A stretch of DNA of 64,000 nucleotides from Clytia hemisphaerica (GCA_902728285.1 CACVBU010000237.1:1-64000), one strand, 5' to 3'. Numbered from the stretch's first letter, positions 31,904 through 45,348 are shown. Program-made: numbers and translations. The notes: a model not told the origin generated them from the letters alone.

Positions 31904-31977
31904 AATTATAATCTTTACAAGAAAATTCGCTAAGCAATTCAATAGTCATTATAATCTTTACAAGAAAATTCGCTATT
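31904..31977 (+). repeat. short direct repeat
   Basis: ATTATAATCTTTACAAGAAA followed by ATTCGCTA occurs twice, separated by about 17 bases. No function inferred. Confidence 0.8.
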
Positions 31978-32464
31978 TAGCTAGGTATCCGATATTGAAT
32001 TTCAATTGCATTTGTAATTCGAGTCTTTATATTCGCCCGATGAGAATGATATCCAATCACTGCTTTTATATTGAACGGGATAAAGATAGAGCATGTTAAG
32101 CCTACATTGTACGAAAGGGTCATAGTCTGTTCAATAATGACTTTTATGAAAGTAACAAAATCAATCAAGCTGGACAGTAATAAAATGAACAAAACTGGCA
32201 AAATGGCCTAATTTTAAGCCCCGGTGAGATCATGAGTAACCCGGTCGAAAATTACTTAAATTCTCTACCCCACTCACAACTTGCAAAATTTTTTGTCTTA
32301 CCCGGTCGAAAATCTTAATAATTTGAGCAAACCGGCAAAAGTTAAAAAATACATATCAGTGAACTATTGAGAAAAAAAATAGACTCACCAATTCTTTTAA
32401 ATGAAATATCTTTCTCTATCCCAATGAAAATCGAGCTAAAATATTTCCCCATGACACCCCATTT

Positions 32465-33242
32465 CGGTGTCATAAGGAACATAAAAGTCGAAAAGGTTCG
32501 GAATCCCACTCCATTTGACTCCAACGATATCCAAAGACGCCCAAAGACTGCTTATAGTAGGTATGTAGCTCTAAAAGGGTTTTCGGTGTCATAAGGAACA
32601 TAAAAGTCGAAAAGGTTCGGAATCCCACTCCATTTGACTCCAACGATATCTAAAGACACCCAAAGACTGCTTATAGTAGGTATGTAGCTCTAAAAGGGCT
32701 TCGGTGTCATAAGAAACAGAAAAGTCGAAAAGGTTCGGAATCCCACTCCATTTGACTCCAACGATATCCAAAGACACCCAAAGACTGCTTATAGTAGGTA
32801 TGTACCTCTAAAAGGGTTTTCGGTGTCATAAGGAACATAAAAGTCGAAAAGGTTCGGAATCCCACTCCATTTGACTCCAACGATATCCAAAGACACCCAA
32901 AGACTGCTTATAGTAGGTATGTAGCTCTAAAAGGGCTTCGGTGTCATAAGAAACAGAAAAGTCGAAAAGGTTCGGAATCCCACTCCATTTGACTCCAACG
33001 ATATCCAGAGACACCCAAAGACTGCTTATAGTAGGTATGTAGCTCTAAAAGGGCTTCAGTGTCATAAGGAACATAAAAGTCGAAAAGGTTCGGAATCCCA
33101 CTCCATTTGACTCCAACGATATCCAAAGACACCCAAAGACTGCTTATAGTAGGTATGTAGCTCTAAAAGGGCTTCGGTGTTATAAGGAACGCATAACGGT
33201 CGAAAAGGTTAAGAATCCCACTCCCATTTGACGCTCCAACGT
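32465..33242 (+). repeat. 118-bp tandem repeat, about 6.6 copies
   Basis: Units begin near 32465, 32584, 32702, 32821, 32939, 33057 and 33175, alternating 118 and 119 bases, each starting CGGTGTCATAAGGAACATAA. Copies are very similar except the last, which is diverged and truncated. The minus-strand open frames in it repeat the same peptide and are by-products. It is a minisatellite or satellite seed. Confidence 0.95.
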
Positions 33243-33525
33243 TTTTCAAAAAAATCTGAAAAAGCCCCCTCATTAATTCAGAGGCTATTCAAAAAAGCCG
33301 CAAGCACTTGAACCGCTAGGGTACTTTTGTTGCTTACGGCAGTCTTCGAAAGACATAAAGTGTAGATAGCTCACCTACAAATCCGATTATTTAGTTTTTA
33401 AAGCTTTGAGAAAACTGGGACGCATTTTTCACTCAATCGACACATTTAAATGGAAAACACGAGCACATCGTCAAAAGGAATTTTTCTTTTTGTCTAATAG
33501 TCCCGTTCAATTAGGTAGAAAAGAG

Positions 33526-33708
33526 TACCGTCATTCTTCTAATTTAATCCAGCAGAAAACAATGATTATTATGAAGGGGTTGTTCTAATAATAGGAGGAA
33601 ATAAATTACTTGGGAACGTGAACTTTTTTATCGTACAAATAATTAGAGGCGATAAATTAATTTATTCGTGCTAATTAGAGGACGGATTAAATTAGAAGAA
33701 TGACGGTA
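33526..33708. mobile_element. 179-bp mariner-type MITE, perfect 23-bp TIRs, TA duplication
   Basis: CCGTCATTCTTCTAATTTAA at 33528 is exactly inverted at 33684-33706, with TA at both outer ends (33526-33527, 33707-33708). Non-coding, likely recent. Confidence 0.85.
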
Positions 33709-34395
33709 TGACTAGTTAGGGTGAAGGTACCTTTCATATTCAGGTGCTTGTGTTCAAATTTAGGCAATCTTAGATACCCGAGTCTTTCAAGCAATATGTA
33801 TGTAGATCATCAGATCATCAGACCATTAGCATACAAAGTAACAATAGATGGCCTGGAAAAACTTTTATGGCTTTCATACTTTGAGGAAAGGATGAACATT
33901 TGAAACGAATTTCAGGGCAATAAGTCTTTCAATTATCTTTTTTGTCATTGTAAAATCATGATTGCTAAATATTTACATATTTTAGATATATTTTTACATT
34001 TTTGATTTAAATATTTCAATAATACAGGAACTAGAGTTACTGGGGTCTACACAATATACACCCCCGGATTCTCCCAATTATAGAAAAACCTAGCTATAAA
34101 TTTTTTCTGGTGAGAAAGCTATTTGAAATATCGACCAAGATAATTAATTTGTATCAACGTACATCTAACGTTATATGGACGTTTAAGTGTATCACCTTTC
34201 CCAGCGGGCACACAACGTTGTTGCAACGTTTATCGAACGTTGTTATGAAAATAATATAAATACCAAATAAGTAAATATAAATGAAAATTAGGTGAATATG
34301 CTTTAACCCATTTTTAAACTAAACTCAACTCCAGTCGACTTGCGTTTTAATCAACGAATTAGTGGTAAAATTTTGAGAAATAAATTCAGATAATA
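33709..34395. other. intergenic sequence downstream of the KDZ gene
   Basis: Contains an ACGTTGTTGCAACGTT palindrome-like stretch near 34215-34245. No gene seen. Confidence 0.4.
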
Positions 34396-37300
34396 TCAAT
34401 ATTGTACAGAGCAAAAGTATATTTGATCATCATCCTTTGCAAAGGGAATATATTCAATGATATCTCCAATATCGTCTTCAACCCATGCGATCAATGGTCC
34501 CATATCGTTGTGTCGATGGGAATCAAAAATATATATTTTTTCATTGCCAGACGAGCGAACAATACAAACAGATTTTAGATTGCATGTGGCAATAACGATC
34601 GCAGATTTTGAAATCAGTTCTGATAAAACTTCCTGAACATTTTTCGGAAGAGAGTCTCTTTCTTCAAATACGTTTATGCGAAAGGGTAGCAGACTGATAG
34701 CCTCTTGAACAAGGAGATTTCTGCCTTCCTCGTGAAGGCTGTTGCCTACGTCAAGCAGCCAACAAATAGGGGCACACTGTCACGGAAACATATTTTCGGC
34801 AGTTGACTCATAAAATACCCTGTCAAAAGAGCAATGACGCAACATGCGTTGCTTCCGTTTCTGCCATTTAACTTGTTTTGGCTAAAACAGCTAGGGAGAA
34901 AAACAAAATTGCGGCCTGAAACAGCTTCTTGGGGGTCTAATTGTCCTCCGAGGTTTTTTCCGAGAAGTTGCACGGCGTTTATGTCGATATCGAAGGCTCC
35001 TTCCATATCCTCGTTCTCTTCTTTTTCAAGATGTTGGTTATCTTCACCATTGTATTCAACTTCTGTGGCTTCAACATTCTGACAGTCATCTTGGTCTATT
35101 CCGGAAACATTCTGGAACTTCTGAATTGTTTCTTTTGGTAACACAGTGGCAAAATGAACGAATCCTTTCTTCAACTGGCTACGTGCGAATTTAATTCCAA
35201 TGCGTTTAAGGACTGTATCAGCGGCATTGTCCTAAAGTTAAATTGATTGAGTGAGAATATTGAAATTTTAATTTTTTTAGATAGCGAATGCGAGAACAGA
35301 GAAGACAGTCTATTTAAAGAATAAATGGGTGGATAATACCATAGTATTATTAAAGGTCACTGGATAAATAACGCGTGGAGAGCATAGCATTATATTTCTA
35401 ATGTGTTACAAAAACAATTGACGAACGAGATTTGTCCGCAAAGGACGGCTCGAAGAAATAAAAATATCGTTACTGTGGACAAATCGAAAAATCGTGAAAA
35501 CTCAGATTGTTGTTTATCCAGTGTCTAAAAAGTCCATGGTAACACCATGACCACTGATTTACTTTCCAATAAGGACTTAATCAATTTTGCTAATTCTGAA
35601 ATGCTAGAGTAAGTATTCATTTTAGGTTTCAATTGAAGCACCCATAAAATTTATACTACTTATACTAATTTATACTACTAAGTGAAATAAAAATTACCCT
35701 TTCAGAATCAGAACTTGCAAGGTGATCAATTTTCAACTCTGTTGTGATCTTGGACGTGTAGAATGTTAGATACGATTCCATATCCCTTTTCAATAATTCA
35801 AGCTCTTCAAGACATCTATCTTTTTTAGCGTTAAACTCGAGCAACAACGGTGGTTGGATTCTGTAAAAGCAAAAGTCAAAAGCATTAAAAATTAGTTTCT
35901 TAAATCATAAAATCTGCGAATACTAAACAAAAAGATAAAACTTTGATTGCCGAATATTCAATTCAACCTCAATAAAGAGTGTAAACGATTCAAGTCTAAA
36001 TATTTCTGAACAACCATTAGGTAGAGAAAAGACGAACTTGAATTCCGGGCTATCATTCATATTTGCTTCAGCCTTTCAGAAGATATACTGCCAATTCTTC
36101 ATCAAATGATAAGCAAAAGACAATCCATTGTCATTTTCGGGGTGAGTTTTACTTTTTCAGAAGAATGAAATGTTTAAAATCCGTGCATATAAAAGAGCTA
36201 TTTTCCAACCCCAAAAAATGCCATGCGTGTGAAATGGCTAATGAACACACCCGAAAAATTCAACGCCTGTAAAATGGCCATTTCTGGGGTTAAATATTTT
36301 GTTCAAAGTTTTTTAATGGATGTACAATGGCTAAAAAACACCCCAAATTTCAAAATCACATGCCTTGTCATGTAATTGAGCAAACATCCTCGAGCTACGA
36401 ATTCATCCCGCGCGGAAAATGGCCATTTCACACGCATAGCAAGTAAGATGTTTTGATAATCTCGTTTTCAAACGTATACGTTCTTTAAAAAAAAAACGGT
36501 TGCAATACACTCTTCTCGAGATGCATAAATTTATTGTTGTCCTCGTTTTCAAACAGATTTCATTGCTATAAAATTACAGTTTCACAACAACAATTGTGTT
36601 GTTTACACCTCATGAGACATTTTGAATTTCAAGTACTTCTGTTTTAGAGTTAATGTTTGCCTTTTGGGAATTTAAATTGGTCTAAATGTATGATTTCATA
36701 ACAATGAAATCTGTTTGAAAACGAGGACAACAATAAATTTATGCATCTCGAGAAGGGTGTATTCGATAATGTCTCAGGCCAATACGATAAGAAATAAAAA
36801 ATTTCGTGGAGAGATTTTCGCAAAGGAAAATTGCCTGGAATTTCATTTTGCGACATTATTTTTCTCAGTATTTAAAAATCGACCCTACATTTGGTCCCTT
36901 TAAGGCAAAACTGGCCTATTTTGGAATCGCAATTCCCTTCATTCGCATAAATAAATTCCGCGAAAATTTTTCCCCTTAAAGGTAACACAAATATACACAA
37001 ATAAGATTTTCTTACCTTTGATCAATTCAAACTCGCTAACGTCTTCCAAAGATTTGACTGTAATGAAACGTTCGAGTAGGGAGTTTAGCTTTTTGTTTAC
37101 TTCGCTAAACTTCAATCGACAAGCACATCTGAGCTTTGCAGAATCTGAAAAAAAATATTTGCTATAATTCGAACCTTCTTCTTCGTTACCCTTTTACAAT
37201 ATAAAAAAATTTCACTTTAAAGAAAGAAACGTTTTAATTTGTGAGGTACATACAGGGTTTGCATCCCAGAATGCTGGTAAATTTTGTTTTTGTTGTGAAG

Positions 37301-40300
37301 ACAGCAATAGACATTCAAATAAAAATTGGGGTCGTTTTGGTAAAAGTCTGGGCTGATAAAATGTTTTCCTGCCCATTCATGATATTCATGATGTAATCTT
37401 TTATACTGAAGCACACAAAATTATGAATTCGTCTAAGGATCTTATTTCATGGTGCAAAACAAGAATGCAAATTCTGGTCTGGAAATATCTAGTTTAAATG
37501 GGTAAATTTGATTTTTTGCGCTCTAGAATGCAGAGGTCAAACGCAGTGCAATGTAACTAAAAAATTTCTACACTAAGTTGGAAGTAAGAAAAGTAATGAT
37601 TATTTTCATATTCCATTTAAATATATTAAATAGAAAAAGTCCAATAACAAAATTGTTTGACAATTTCAAATGACATGTTTTTTAGAACAAAACTTTGCAA
37701 GAAAGCTCACAAAAGTCGAACTTTGAGTCAAAAAGTTGAAAGAAATGGCTTAGTTGGTGGTAAAGTTATCATACTATGTATCCATGAAGGATTGTTTCAA
37801 ACTAATTTAAATAAAAAAACATACAAGGAATTCGGAGGGCCATAATTCTGGGGTGCACCTGCATTCTTGGGTGCATACCCTGTATAGAATTCATAAAATG
37901 AAAAAAACTCAAAACAACTAATATGAAAACAAGTACATAGTTTACGAACCTGCATATTTCTTTAATCGTATATTCCAATGTAACATTTCAAACCGGCAAC
38001 TTTGAATTGCATTTTGAAAAGCAGGCACAAGGACAGCACTTCTCAGGAGGTCAAGTTCTCCTTGGATTTTGGTAGCTGAGATGTCATTATCCCAAACGTT
38101 ATTTAATAGTAACTCTTTTTCCGCTTTGTTCTTCGCCAAAAGTGGTATATGAACGTCATTTAAGTCTGGAAGTACTATTTTCTGGAGGAGATCTTTGGAC
38201 ATTTCAGATGCATCAGAGGGAGTTTTATTAAGATCGTGATATAAAAGAATCATTTGCTGATGAGATGTTGGTTTACAAGGTGATAGAGAGCCTAAAAGAT
38301 AATTCAAAAAAATGAATATAATAGAAGACTACGTCACAAGCAATTTCTCATAGGAAACAATTTTAATAAATCACAACTGGGACAAACCAACTGTTACCTA
38401 TCTTTTCCTAAAAAAAAATTTATCAAAACCATACTGTAGATAAAGTGCCTTTGTATTTGTATATATTGGGCTCTTCCAGAAAATGTTCGTTCATGAGGGT
38501 GGATGATATATTGTCTAGGGTAGTGAAAAATCCACAACATTTGCCTTGTCCGGGGGTAAACTTGCTCTGATTGGGGGTAATTTTGAAAGTCCGGGGGATC
38601 AACTGATGCTTGTTCGGGGGGGGGGGGTTATACCTGCTGTCCGGGGGTCAAAAGTCGGGTTAAATTTCCAAAAAATGTTATATCATTCACCCCTCCATAT
38701 TCAATCTTTTTCCGGAAGAGCCCATTATGGTAAAGTTGCTTACCTCCACTAGCATAAATCTTGAGTTTGTTGAGAAGGGACACGAAATCTACATCTTTGA
38801 TGGTAATACCCATTTCGACACATTTCTTGCCCAATTTATCTTCGAATATAGACACCTCCTTAGTTATCTACAAAAGAAAATTAAATGAGGTTAGGAATTT
38901 ATATAGCTCATAAAATGTATAGCAATGTACCCTCCCGGTATACCTCATAAAATGAATTTTATACTAACGCTGGTATTTGGTGTTTGTCATGAAAATACTA
39001 TATTTTTTAATTATTTTAGCATCTTTAGTCAAATGACTCAAAGACTTTGTTTTACAAATTGGAAAACTTTTGACTAGTAAACTTTTTATACCCGTTTAAA
39101 TTTTTTCAGCAAACTCTCAGCAAGAACCAATGTTTTTCTTCTATTCCAGAATAATATCATTTCAGTAAGAGTTTCCTCTCGATCTAAAAAAGAAAGTTTT
39201 CCATAGATTATGTTTTAAGTTAATACCCCTGCCAAGGACGAACCAAACAAAGCAATTTTTTTTACTTATGCTTTTAAAAAATACTTTCAATAATAATGAT
39301 TATTATCCAAAGATTCGAATTTTAACCCTGTTTTTCATTACATTGCTAAAACTTTCCTGACATTTTTTAGCTGACTTTCCTGACATGTCGCCTACTTGTT
39401 ACCGTTCCTATATGCCCCCGTAAATCTCAATATTTCCTGACTTTTTGCCCTTTTTTTAAATCTGCTGAAAATTTCTGCCAACTTCCTGACAAAGTGGACA
39501 TCTTGATTTAGGACAAACTAATACAATTGAATCTTACTTTCAGGTGACTGATATTTAGTTGTGTTAGCACAGCGTGAAAGGAAAGAAAACAGTTGTTCAC
39601 ATTCTTCTCCGGTCGACTTGCCACTACCTTGAATCCATTCCCCATCCCAACTAACCTAAAAAGTAAAAAAACACTCAACTTAAATCCGACTTTGTTTATG
39701 CTGATATGAAAAAGTGACTGCATCAGTTTATACGGAGCTTCTGATAGAAAACTAAGAGACGAGCTTTCTTTCCCATAGAAAAACATGGAATAGTGCAATT
39801 ATAACCGTACCTGACATCTAAGGTTGTGACCTTTGGCATGCATCACACTCAAAGCTCCTTTAATTTTAGATGGCAAATTTGAATCAACTTTACAAAGGTA
39901 GGGCCACAGTTTGCACATAACATCGGTAAATAAATATTCCACTTTGTTTGGCAAAATGAAGTTTGTCAACAAATATGCTGGATAGGCGTAAATTTCTCCT
40001 CGTTTCATGTTAATGGATTTCAATCCGTACTGATGACGACAGCTAGCAACGTAAAGACCAGTATCGTCCACTGATTTTCTCTTCCGTTCTGTATTCCTTG
40101 CAGCTGACCATTCACCCCCACAAGATGTATCAGATGAAGTCTTAAAAAAAAATCAGAAAAAGAATCAGTTTTTAGTGCTATTTCTGTAGATTTTGTTCTG
40201 CTCCATAATGTCGCGTTATTAATTGAAATCGACATTGAAATGTTCAGGAATCAGGGTCGGTTACCAAGTTGCTTAGTTTTTGATAATCATCAGGAATCAA

Positions 40301-42925
40301 CCTTTAGTGGCTTAGTAAAGTACTAAAGTACTAAAAAAAAAGAAAGATTTTCGATGATTATATTTTGAAGATTTAACTTGAGTATATTTCTTTGCTAGAA
40401 AAATCATCACAAGTTTAGAACTTTGAGAAAAATGTAAATATTTACCTTAATTGTTTTTCCCATGTCCTGTCGCAGAGAAGATACAAAGGTTTCAACTTTT
40501 TTGTCGTCGGCGATAAATGCTTCGTTGTAATACGATTTCCTACGTCGCCTGAAGAATAAAAGTTGACATCTAAGGAAATACTAAAATTGAATGCCAGAAA
40601 TTAAAAGAAAATACCTACTAGGATATACAACCCTTAGCCTCTCCTTCGAAATCCCAGCTTCCTCCAACATTTTTGACCCACTGAATAATAGTTGAGACTT
40701 TATTAAGAAAATGGTAGAAAAACTTACATTCCAGATCTTTGATATCTGTACAACTTTGCGTTTCCGTCTATATGGCAGGCATGTTGTTTGATAGAGCAAC
40801 ATGGGCATTTCATCCAATCCATTCCTTTCTTCATGTCTAGTTCATATCGGATAAAGTTCCATTGTTTGAAACCTTGATAAAATGACGAAGGCACGATTCT
40901 TCCTTGCTACATAATAAAAGTAATAAGTAAATGCGTTAATTTTCCAGGAAATTACAGTATCAATATTAACAGATCCTTATTCTTTAAGAAAAACATGTGT
41001 GCAAATTATTCTGGTGGAAATACAATTTAAAACTTTCGGAGATTGAAGACTTTATAGACCTAGATGCTACATCTCAATTCATAATAACAGAAAGTAAAAT
41101 AGCGAGGTTGAATTCTAAAAAGAACACTGACAAAGAAGGAAAAATATTTACCCTTCCAAAGTAAAGTGTCAAATCATTTAGAGAATCCAAAAATGCAGTC
41201 GATGAGGAACCAGGCATATGTTTTTTAAATTGATCCCAAGTTAGAAAAACATCAACATCTATTAAACATCCGAAGTGCGTGGGTGAGGATGGCCAAAAAC
41301 CAGATGAAAGGATATTTGAAAGAGTGAAAGGGTCAGTGATACGTTCGCACTTACAACATCTCAAAATAGATTGAAGCAATTCAAATTTCCCTAAATAGAT
41401 AAGTCATAAGTTAGAAAAATCTAATTACTAAAATATTAAGTAGAGTATAGAAAACTTTCGCAAAAATCCCTAAAACAACGAACTGACTATAAAATGTCAA
41501 CAGCAATTCATAATTACATAATATAGCAATGGGGATAGAAAAAATACCATTTATACCGAACTCAGGTGATTTATAAGAAAGGTAATTATGTAATAATCTA
41601 GTGCTAATTATCCTTATTTATACTTTCTTTTTTATAATTCTCTTTTTATTTATAACTCATCTCTATTGAACAAAATACGGCGTCAAGTTTTGCTTACCTT
41701 TCATCGTTATAACCACAACTTTTCTTTGATTTGTAGATTCGTGAAACTGAACAGAGCCACATACACATTTAGGATGTTTCAATGGAACTAGACGATCTAA
41801 AAATGCATGAAAAAAGTGTTTAGAAGAGGAATGGACACACATGATTTTTCTTTCAAGTTTCTAAAATTAAACGCTACCTTTCAATTCAAAATAATAAAAA
41901 AACATTTTTTAGCTTGAAAAAGCTTTTAAAAATGACACTGACCAACAACATATATTTGATCATTTTCATTTAACACTTCATTTGGTGGTATAGGTGTCGC
42001 CAAGCCATCTAGAAACAGAGTACGATTGTGCAAGGGTTTGTTCTTGTGAATTTCTATGTCACATTTATGACATAGCTCCAAGCAACATTCATGACAGCTC
42101 AAAACTGCATGCGTCTGGCACAAATCACAATCTTGCAAAGCAATAGATGACTTTAACGATTCCAGAACATTTTCTTTTTCATCTGCCCATGCTTGTTCTA
42201 AGTGTTCCATGCGTTTATTCCATGTGATCCTCTTTTTTTCATCTTCATTATCATCTTCAATATCTATAAACATAATAAAGTAGCCTCTACTATTATTCAA
42301 GAAGCAGATTCAAGCGATAAGGAAAGTTTTGATTATAAATGGAAAAATTATATTGAAAAAGAACAACTCAAAGTAAACACAAGTATTTATTCTCCCTGAA
42401 AATTATATTCTCAATTACAACACAGCAATATTACCTATTTCAGAAGGATTCCAATCGTCCCATACAAGATCAGATGGAGATGGAGCATTGTGTCTTGCAG
42501 AACCTGACAAGAGAATCAGAATATACCTTGACTAAATTTCACAAATTTCACTAACACTTTTATTTTCAAAGCAAAGAATGTAACACTTGGAAGAGTTCCT
42601 TAATGTAAATGGCATTGAGCATATTATAAGAGAATGTAAGATAGGAATATAGATAGGAATAGGAACAGTGAAGAAGGGAATATTATACCTGGATTTTTCT
42701 TCTTTACATATCGCTTCTTTCCACTATACTGATAGATTTTATTGCCAAATTCGTCCCGCTTGACACTAATGAATTTTTTTGCTTTGTTAATTTTCTTCTT
42801 TTTCGTCTTCTTCTTCTTCATCGGTCCATCTCCTAACCAATCTTTCATGTTTTGAAATGGGTCATTTTCTTGGTTATCAGAAAGATAACGTTTGAGCTCT
42901 TCATCTGGGTCTGATTCATTATAAG
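34396..42925 (-). CDS. KDZ-type (Kyakuja-Dileera-Zisupton) transposase gene, at least 16 exons
   Basis: Minus-strand exons: 42925-42689, 42503-42435, 42263-41943, 41796-41698, 41390-41152, 40906-40728, 40680-40615, 40548-40446, 40140-39811, 39655-39538, 39183-39092, 38867-38744, 38291-37950, 37144-37016, 35860-35698 and 35231-34396. Phases agree throughout except 37016/35860, where an exon or base is missing. Order: Lys-rich N-part; cysteine cluster CDLCQTHAVLSCHECC (CxC type); GFWPSSPTHFGC; CPCCSIKQHACHIDGN; catalytic-type motifs DDTGLYVASCRHQ, DVMCKLWPYL with MHAKGHNLRCQ, and GEECEQLFSFLSRC. A coiled region follows. The last exon has GSNACCVIALL and FDSHRHNDMG, resembling a cysteine-protease Cys/His-Asp arrangement. 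Its frame changes near a CCCC run about 34778. The 5' end is not found. TIRs were not found, so element or domesticated gene is open. Confidence 0.8.
36220..36440. mobile_element. about 220-bp MITE in a KDZ intron
   Basis: GCCATGCGTGTGAAATGGC at 36220-36238 is inverted at 36422-36440 (GCCATTTCACACGCATAGC). AAATGGCCATTT-type motifs recur inside. Non-coding. Confidence 0.7.
36506..36761. mobile_element. 256-bp mariner-type MITE, copy 1, in a KDZ intron
   Basis: Long inverted ends of about 60 bases starting TACACTCTTCTCGAGATGCA, with TA at both ends. Closely similar to the copy at 55038-55292, so it is one family with at least two members in the window. Confidence 0.9.
38467..38724. mobile_element. 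258-bp MITE in a KDZ intron
   Basis: TGGGCTCTTCCAGAAAATG at the left faces its inverted near-copy ending GAAGAGCCCA at 38724, and the similarity extends through GAGGGTGGATGATAT. The interior repeats GTCCGGGGGTAA-type motifs and holds a G12 run near 38615. Non-coding. Confidence 0.8.
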
Positions 42926-44950
42926 CTAGAGAGGAAATTATTAGAAATGGTTAACGTTACAATAGCACAGTGTATCATATAATTTCTTTATCCTCATGAA
43001 GTTTGAAATGTTTTAGTTACTAATTAATTATGTTAGTATTAATGTTTATTTGAAATAAAAAATAAATAAAAAAATCAAAAAAAATCATCACTACCTGACA
43101 TGTTACAGATGATGGATGTTGTGATTGCAAAAACTGAGAGGTCAACCAAAAATGCTTATATAAATCATCTGGAAGGGAGAATAATATTTCAGTTAAAAAA
43201 TCATACACTTGTCACTATTATAAGTTTTTGGTTTATTTTGCTGCCACATCTTTTAGTTTATCTAATTAAAAAATCATTATAATGACTGCCATCATTATTA
43301 TACCCAAAATTTTCCTTCTTTTCAGTTTGTTTAAGTAGTTTAGACAATTTGAAACATATGCAATATTTTCAACAAGTGCAGATACATATGAAAAATACAA
43401 AACAATCTATCTTACACTTTTTGCATGTTTCTATTTCTATTTTTATAAATTAATCCAAAGGATACATGTACATTTTCCCGTATATTTTACTAAAAAAAAA
43501 TAATTTAAGTAATTTATCAATTTAAAAGCACTAATAAAAGCAAATCAAAAAAGAAGAAAAAATATTTTCAGAAACTGTGCAAGCAGGTGCAAGAGAAATT
43601 TCAAAAATGAATTTTGCAAGAAGATTAAGACTAAAATTCCTATCACAAAAAATAGTTGAGATTTAGAGAATTATGAGGTAGTTGTGACCAGGAAAGGTGT
43701 GTAGTGCACAATGATAAGCTGGCTGATATTTTTATTAAAAGAAACAAATATGCAATTTGATGACTAAGGTTGAGCTAATTTATTTTTAATTATCGATGTA
43801 CATCGTTTAAATTTCATGATCATTCCAGTTACCAGGTAGCAAAACCAACTTGTTAGTTTTATCTGTCGTTGTCTACAATCATAGACGAAGAGAAAGACAA
43901 AATCATATAACATTCGCTCTCATTGACACTAAGAAGAAAGTTTTTTTTATATTATTTTTAACTAGCTGTCCCAGGCTGTCGTCACAGACAACTTGTCACT
44001 AAATTATTAGCTTTATTGAAGAGAGTGGATAAAATTATATATTCAAAAGATTTTAGGTTAAAAAGATGACCTTGCAGTGCTAATTTTCACCACAAATTAA
44101 TTGCTACAAGGAGCTTCATTAGAGAAAAAAGGATTCCTGAGCCATCGTACTGTGAAGTTGGGTAACTTGCATCAGTGGAGGGAAACTTGCATAGCCATCA
44201 AATGACTGACCAATCACAGTTAGGAACATTTGGCGAGTTCCTGTACGCGACCGCGATCTAAAAAATCATAACAACACTCATTAAAAAATGACGTTCGTGT
44301 CTTTTCGCACTTTTTTTAGCCTAGACGATGTAGCAAACATAGTAAATATAAGCACACTGTGCTTTTAATTGGCTGAAGTTTTTTTTTGCGTCGGAAAATT
44401 TTTTTCAAACTTTCAGCAATGATTGACCAAACTGTTACAATGGAAATTATCCAGCGCATTTTTTATCTTCTTATCTTCTTAATATTCAATGAAGCACTCA
44501 AAGTTTACTGAATTTAAGCACATAAGATATTCTTATAATTATTGATATTCACTAAAACACCGTTCGTTGTGCGCTGCGGTGGAGTGTATGACGTAACTCG
44601 CGCGGTAACTAACTCGCTTTTTGTTGGAAGATCATATTGGGCGTTTTGGCGTTACCACCCTCGAAGCTAGCGGGCGCCCCTGTCTTTCCGCAACTCTTTC
44701 CACCATTTTAGATGGCCATTACAATAGATCCAAAAGGGCGCCATAATCTTGGAAGATGACTTGTTTTGGTCTCCAGCTTTGGGAAGTAGCAATGTTTTTG
44801 GTTGTTATTGATGGAAAATAGTAAGAAACTTAAGTTTACAAGTGGCATTTAGTTTTTGCTGGCTTATAGAATGGCAGGATCCTGGATGGTTTCCCTAACT
44901 GAATCAAGTAGCAAAATTTCAAAATAAATGAACTATGCAGCTCTGCTCAC
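42926..44950. other. 5' side of the KDZ gene and intergenic sequence
   Basis: A further KDZ exon may lie at about 43168-43095 on the minus strand (encoding LYKHFWLTSQFLQSQHPSS), but its phase does not fit the next exon. A sentence-like repeat (GGTAACTTGCATCAGTGG, 44161) recurs near 45243. Otherwise nothing recognisable. Confidence 0.35.
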
Positions 44951-45348
44951 AAATCTACTGTACCATTTTTGCTTTGATTTACCTTTGTATTTTAATGACC
45001 AGACAGGTAATTCATTTGAGGGCTTGATTTGTAAGCTACCCAATCAAACATTTAAGTGTGACTTTGAAAGTCTTTGAAAATGTTTTTATGAAAAAGAAAA
45101 GTGAATTTGAGTCTAATTTCAAAAGTAATCTTTCTCTCCATTTGAGTATCTGAAGAGTGTAGAGGCGTCTTTGAAAGTTTTCCTACCTGCTGACTGACCG
45201 ACGACTGGAAGACCTACCTACGGAAGACCTACCGTGATATCGGGTAAATTGCATCAGTGGAAGCTAACATGCGTAGCCCTCAAATGAATTACCTGTCTGC
45301 TCATTAAATTACAAAGTTAAATCAAAACAAAAATGGTATAGTAGATCT
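44951..45348. mobile_element. about 400-bp element with 73-bp inverted arms
   Basis: Arms 44951-45023 and 45275-45348 are reverse complements with about seven mismatches, sharing CAGACAGGTAATTCATTTGA. It can fold into a long hairpin. No coding capacity; most likely a MITE. Confidence 0.8.

Noticed and set aside
32589-33132. Three near-identical 62-aa minus-strand frames
   Set aside because: They are produced by the 118-bp tandem repeat.
32465-33242. Possible CRISPR-like array
   Set aside because: Units are contiguous 118-base tandem repeats without unique spacers, and the DNA is eukaryotic.
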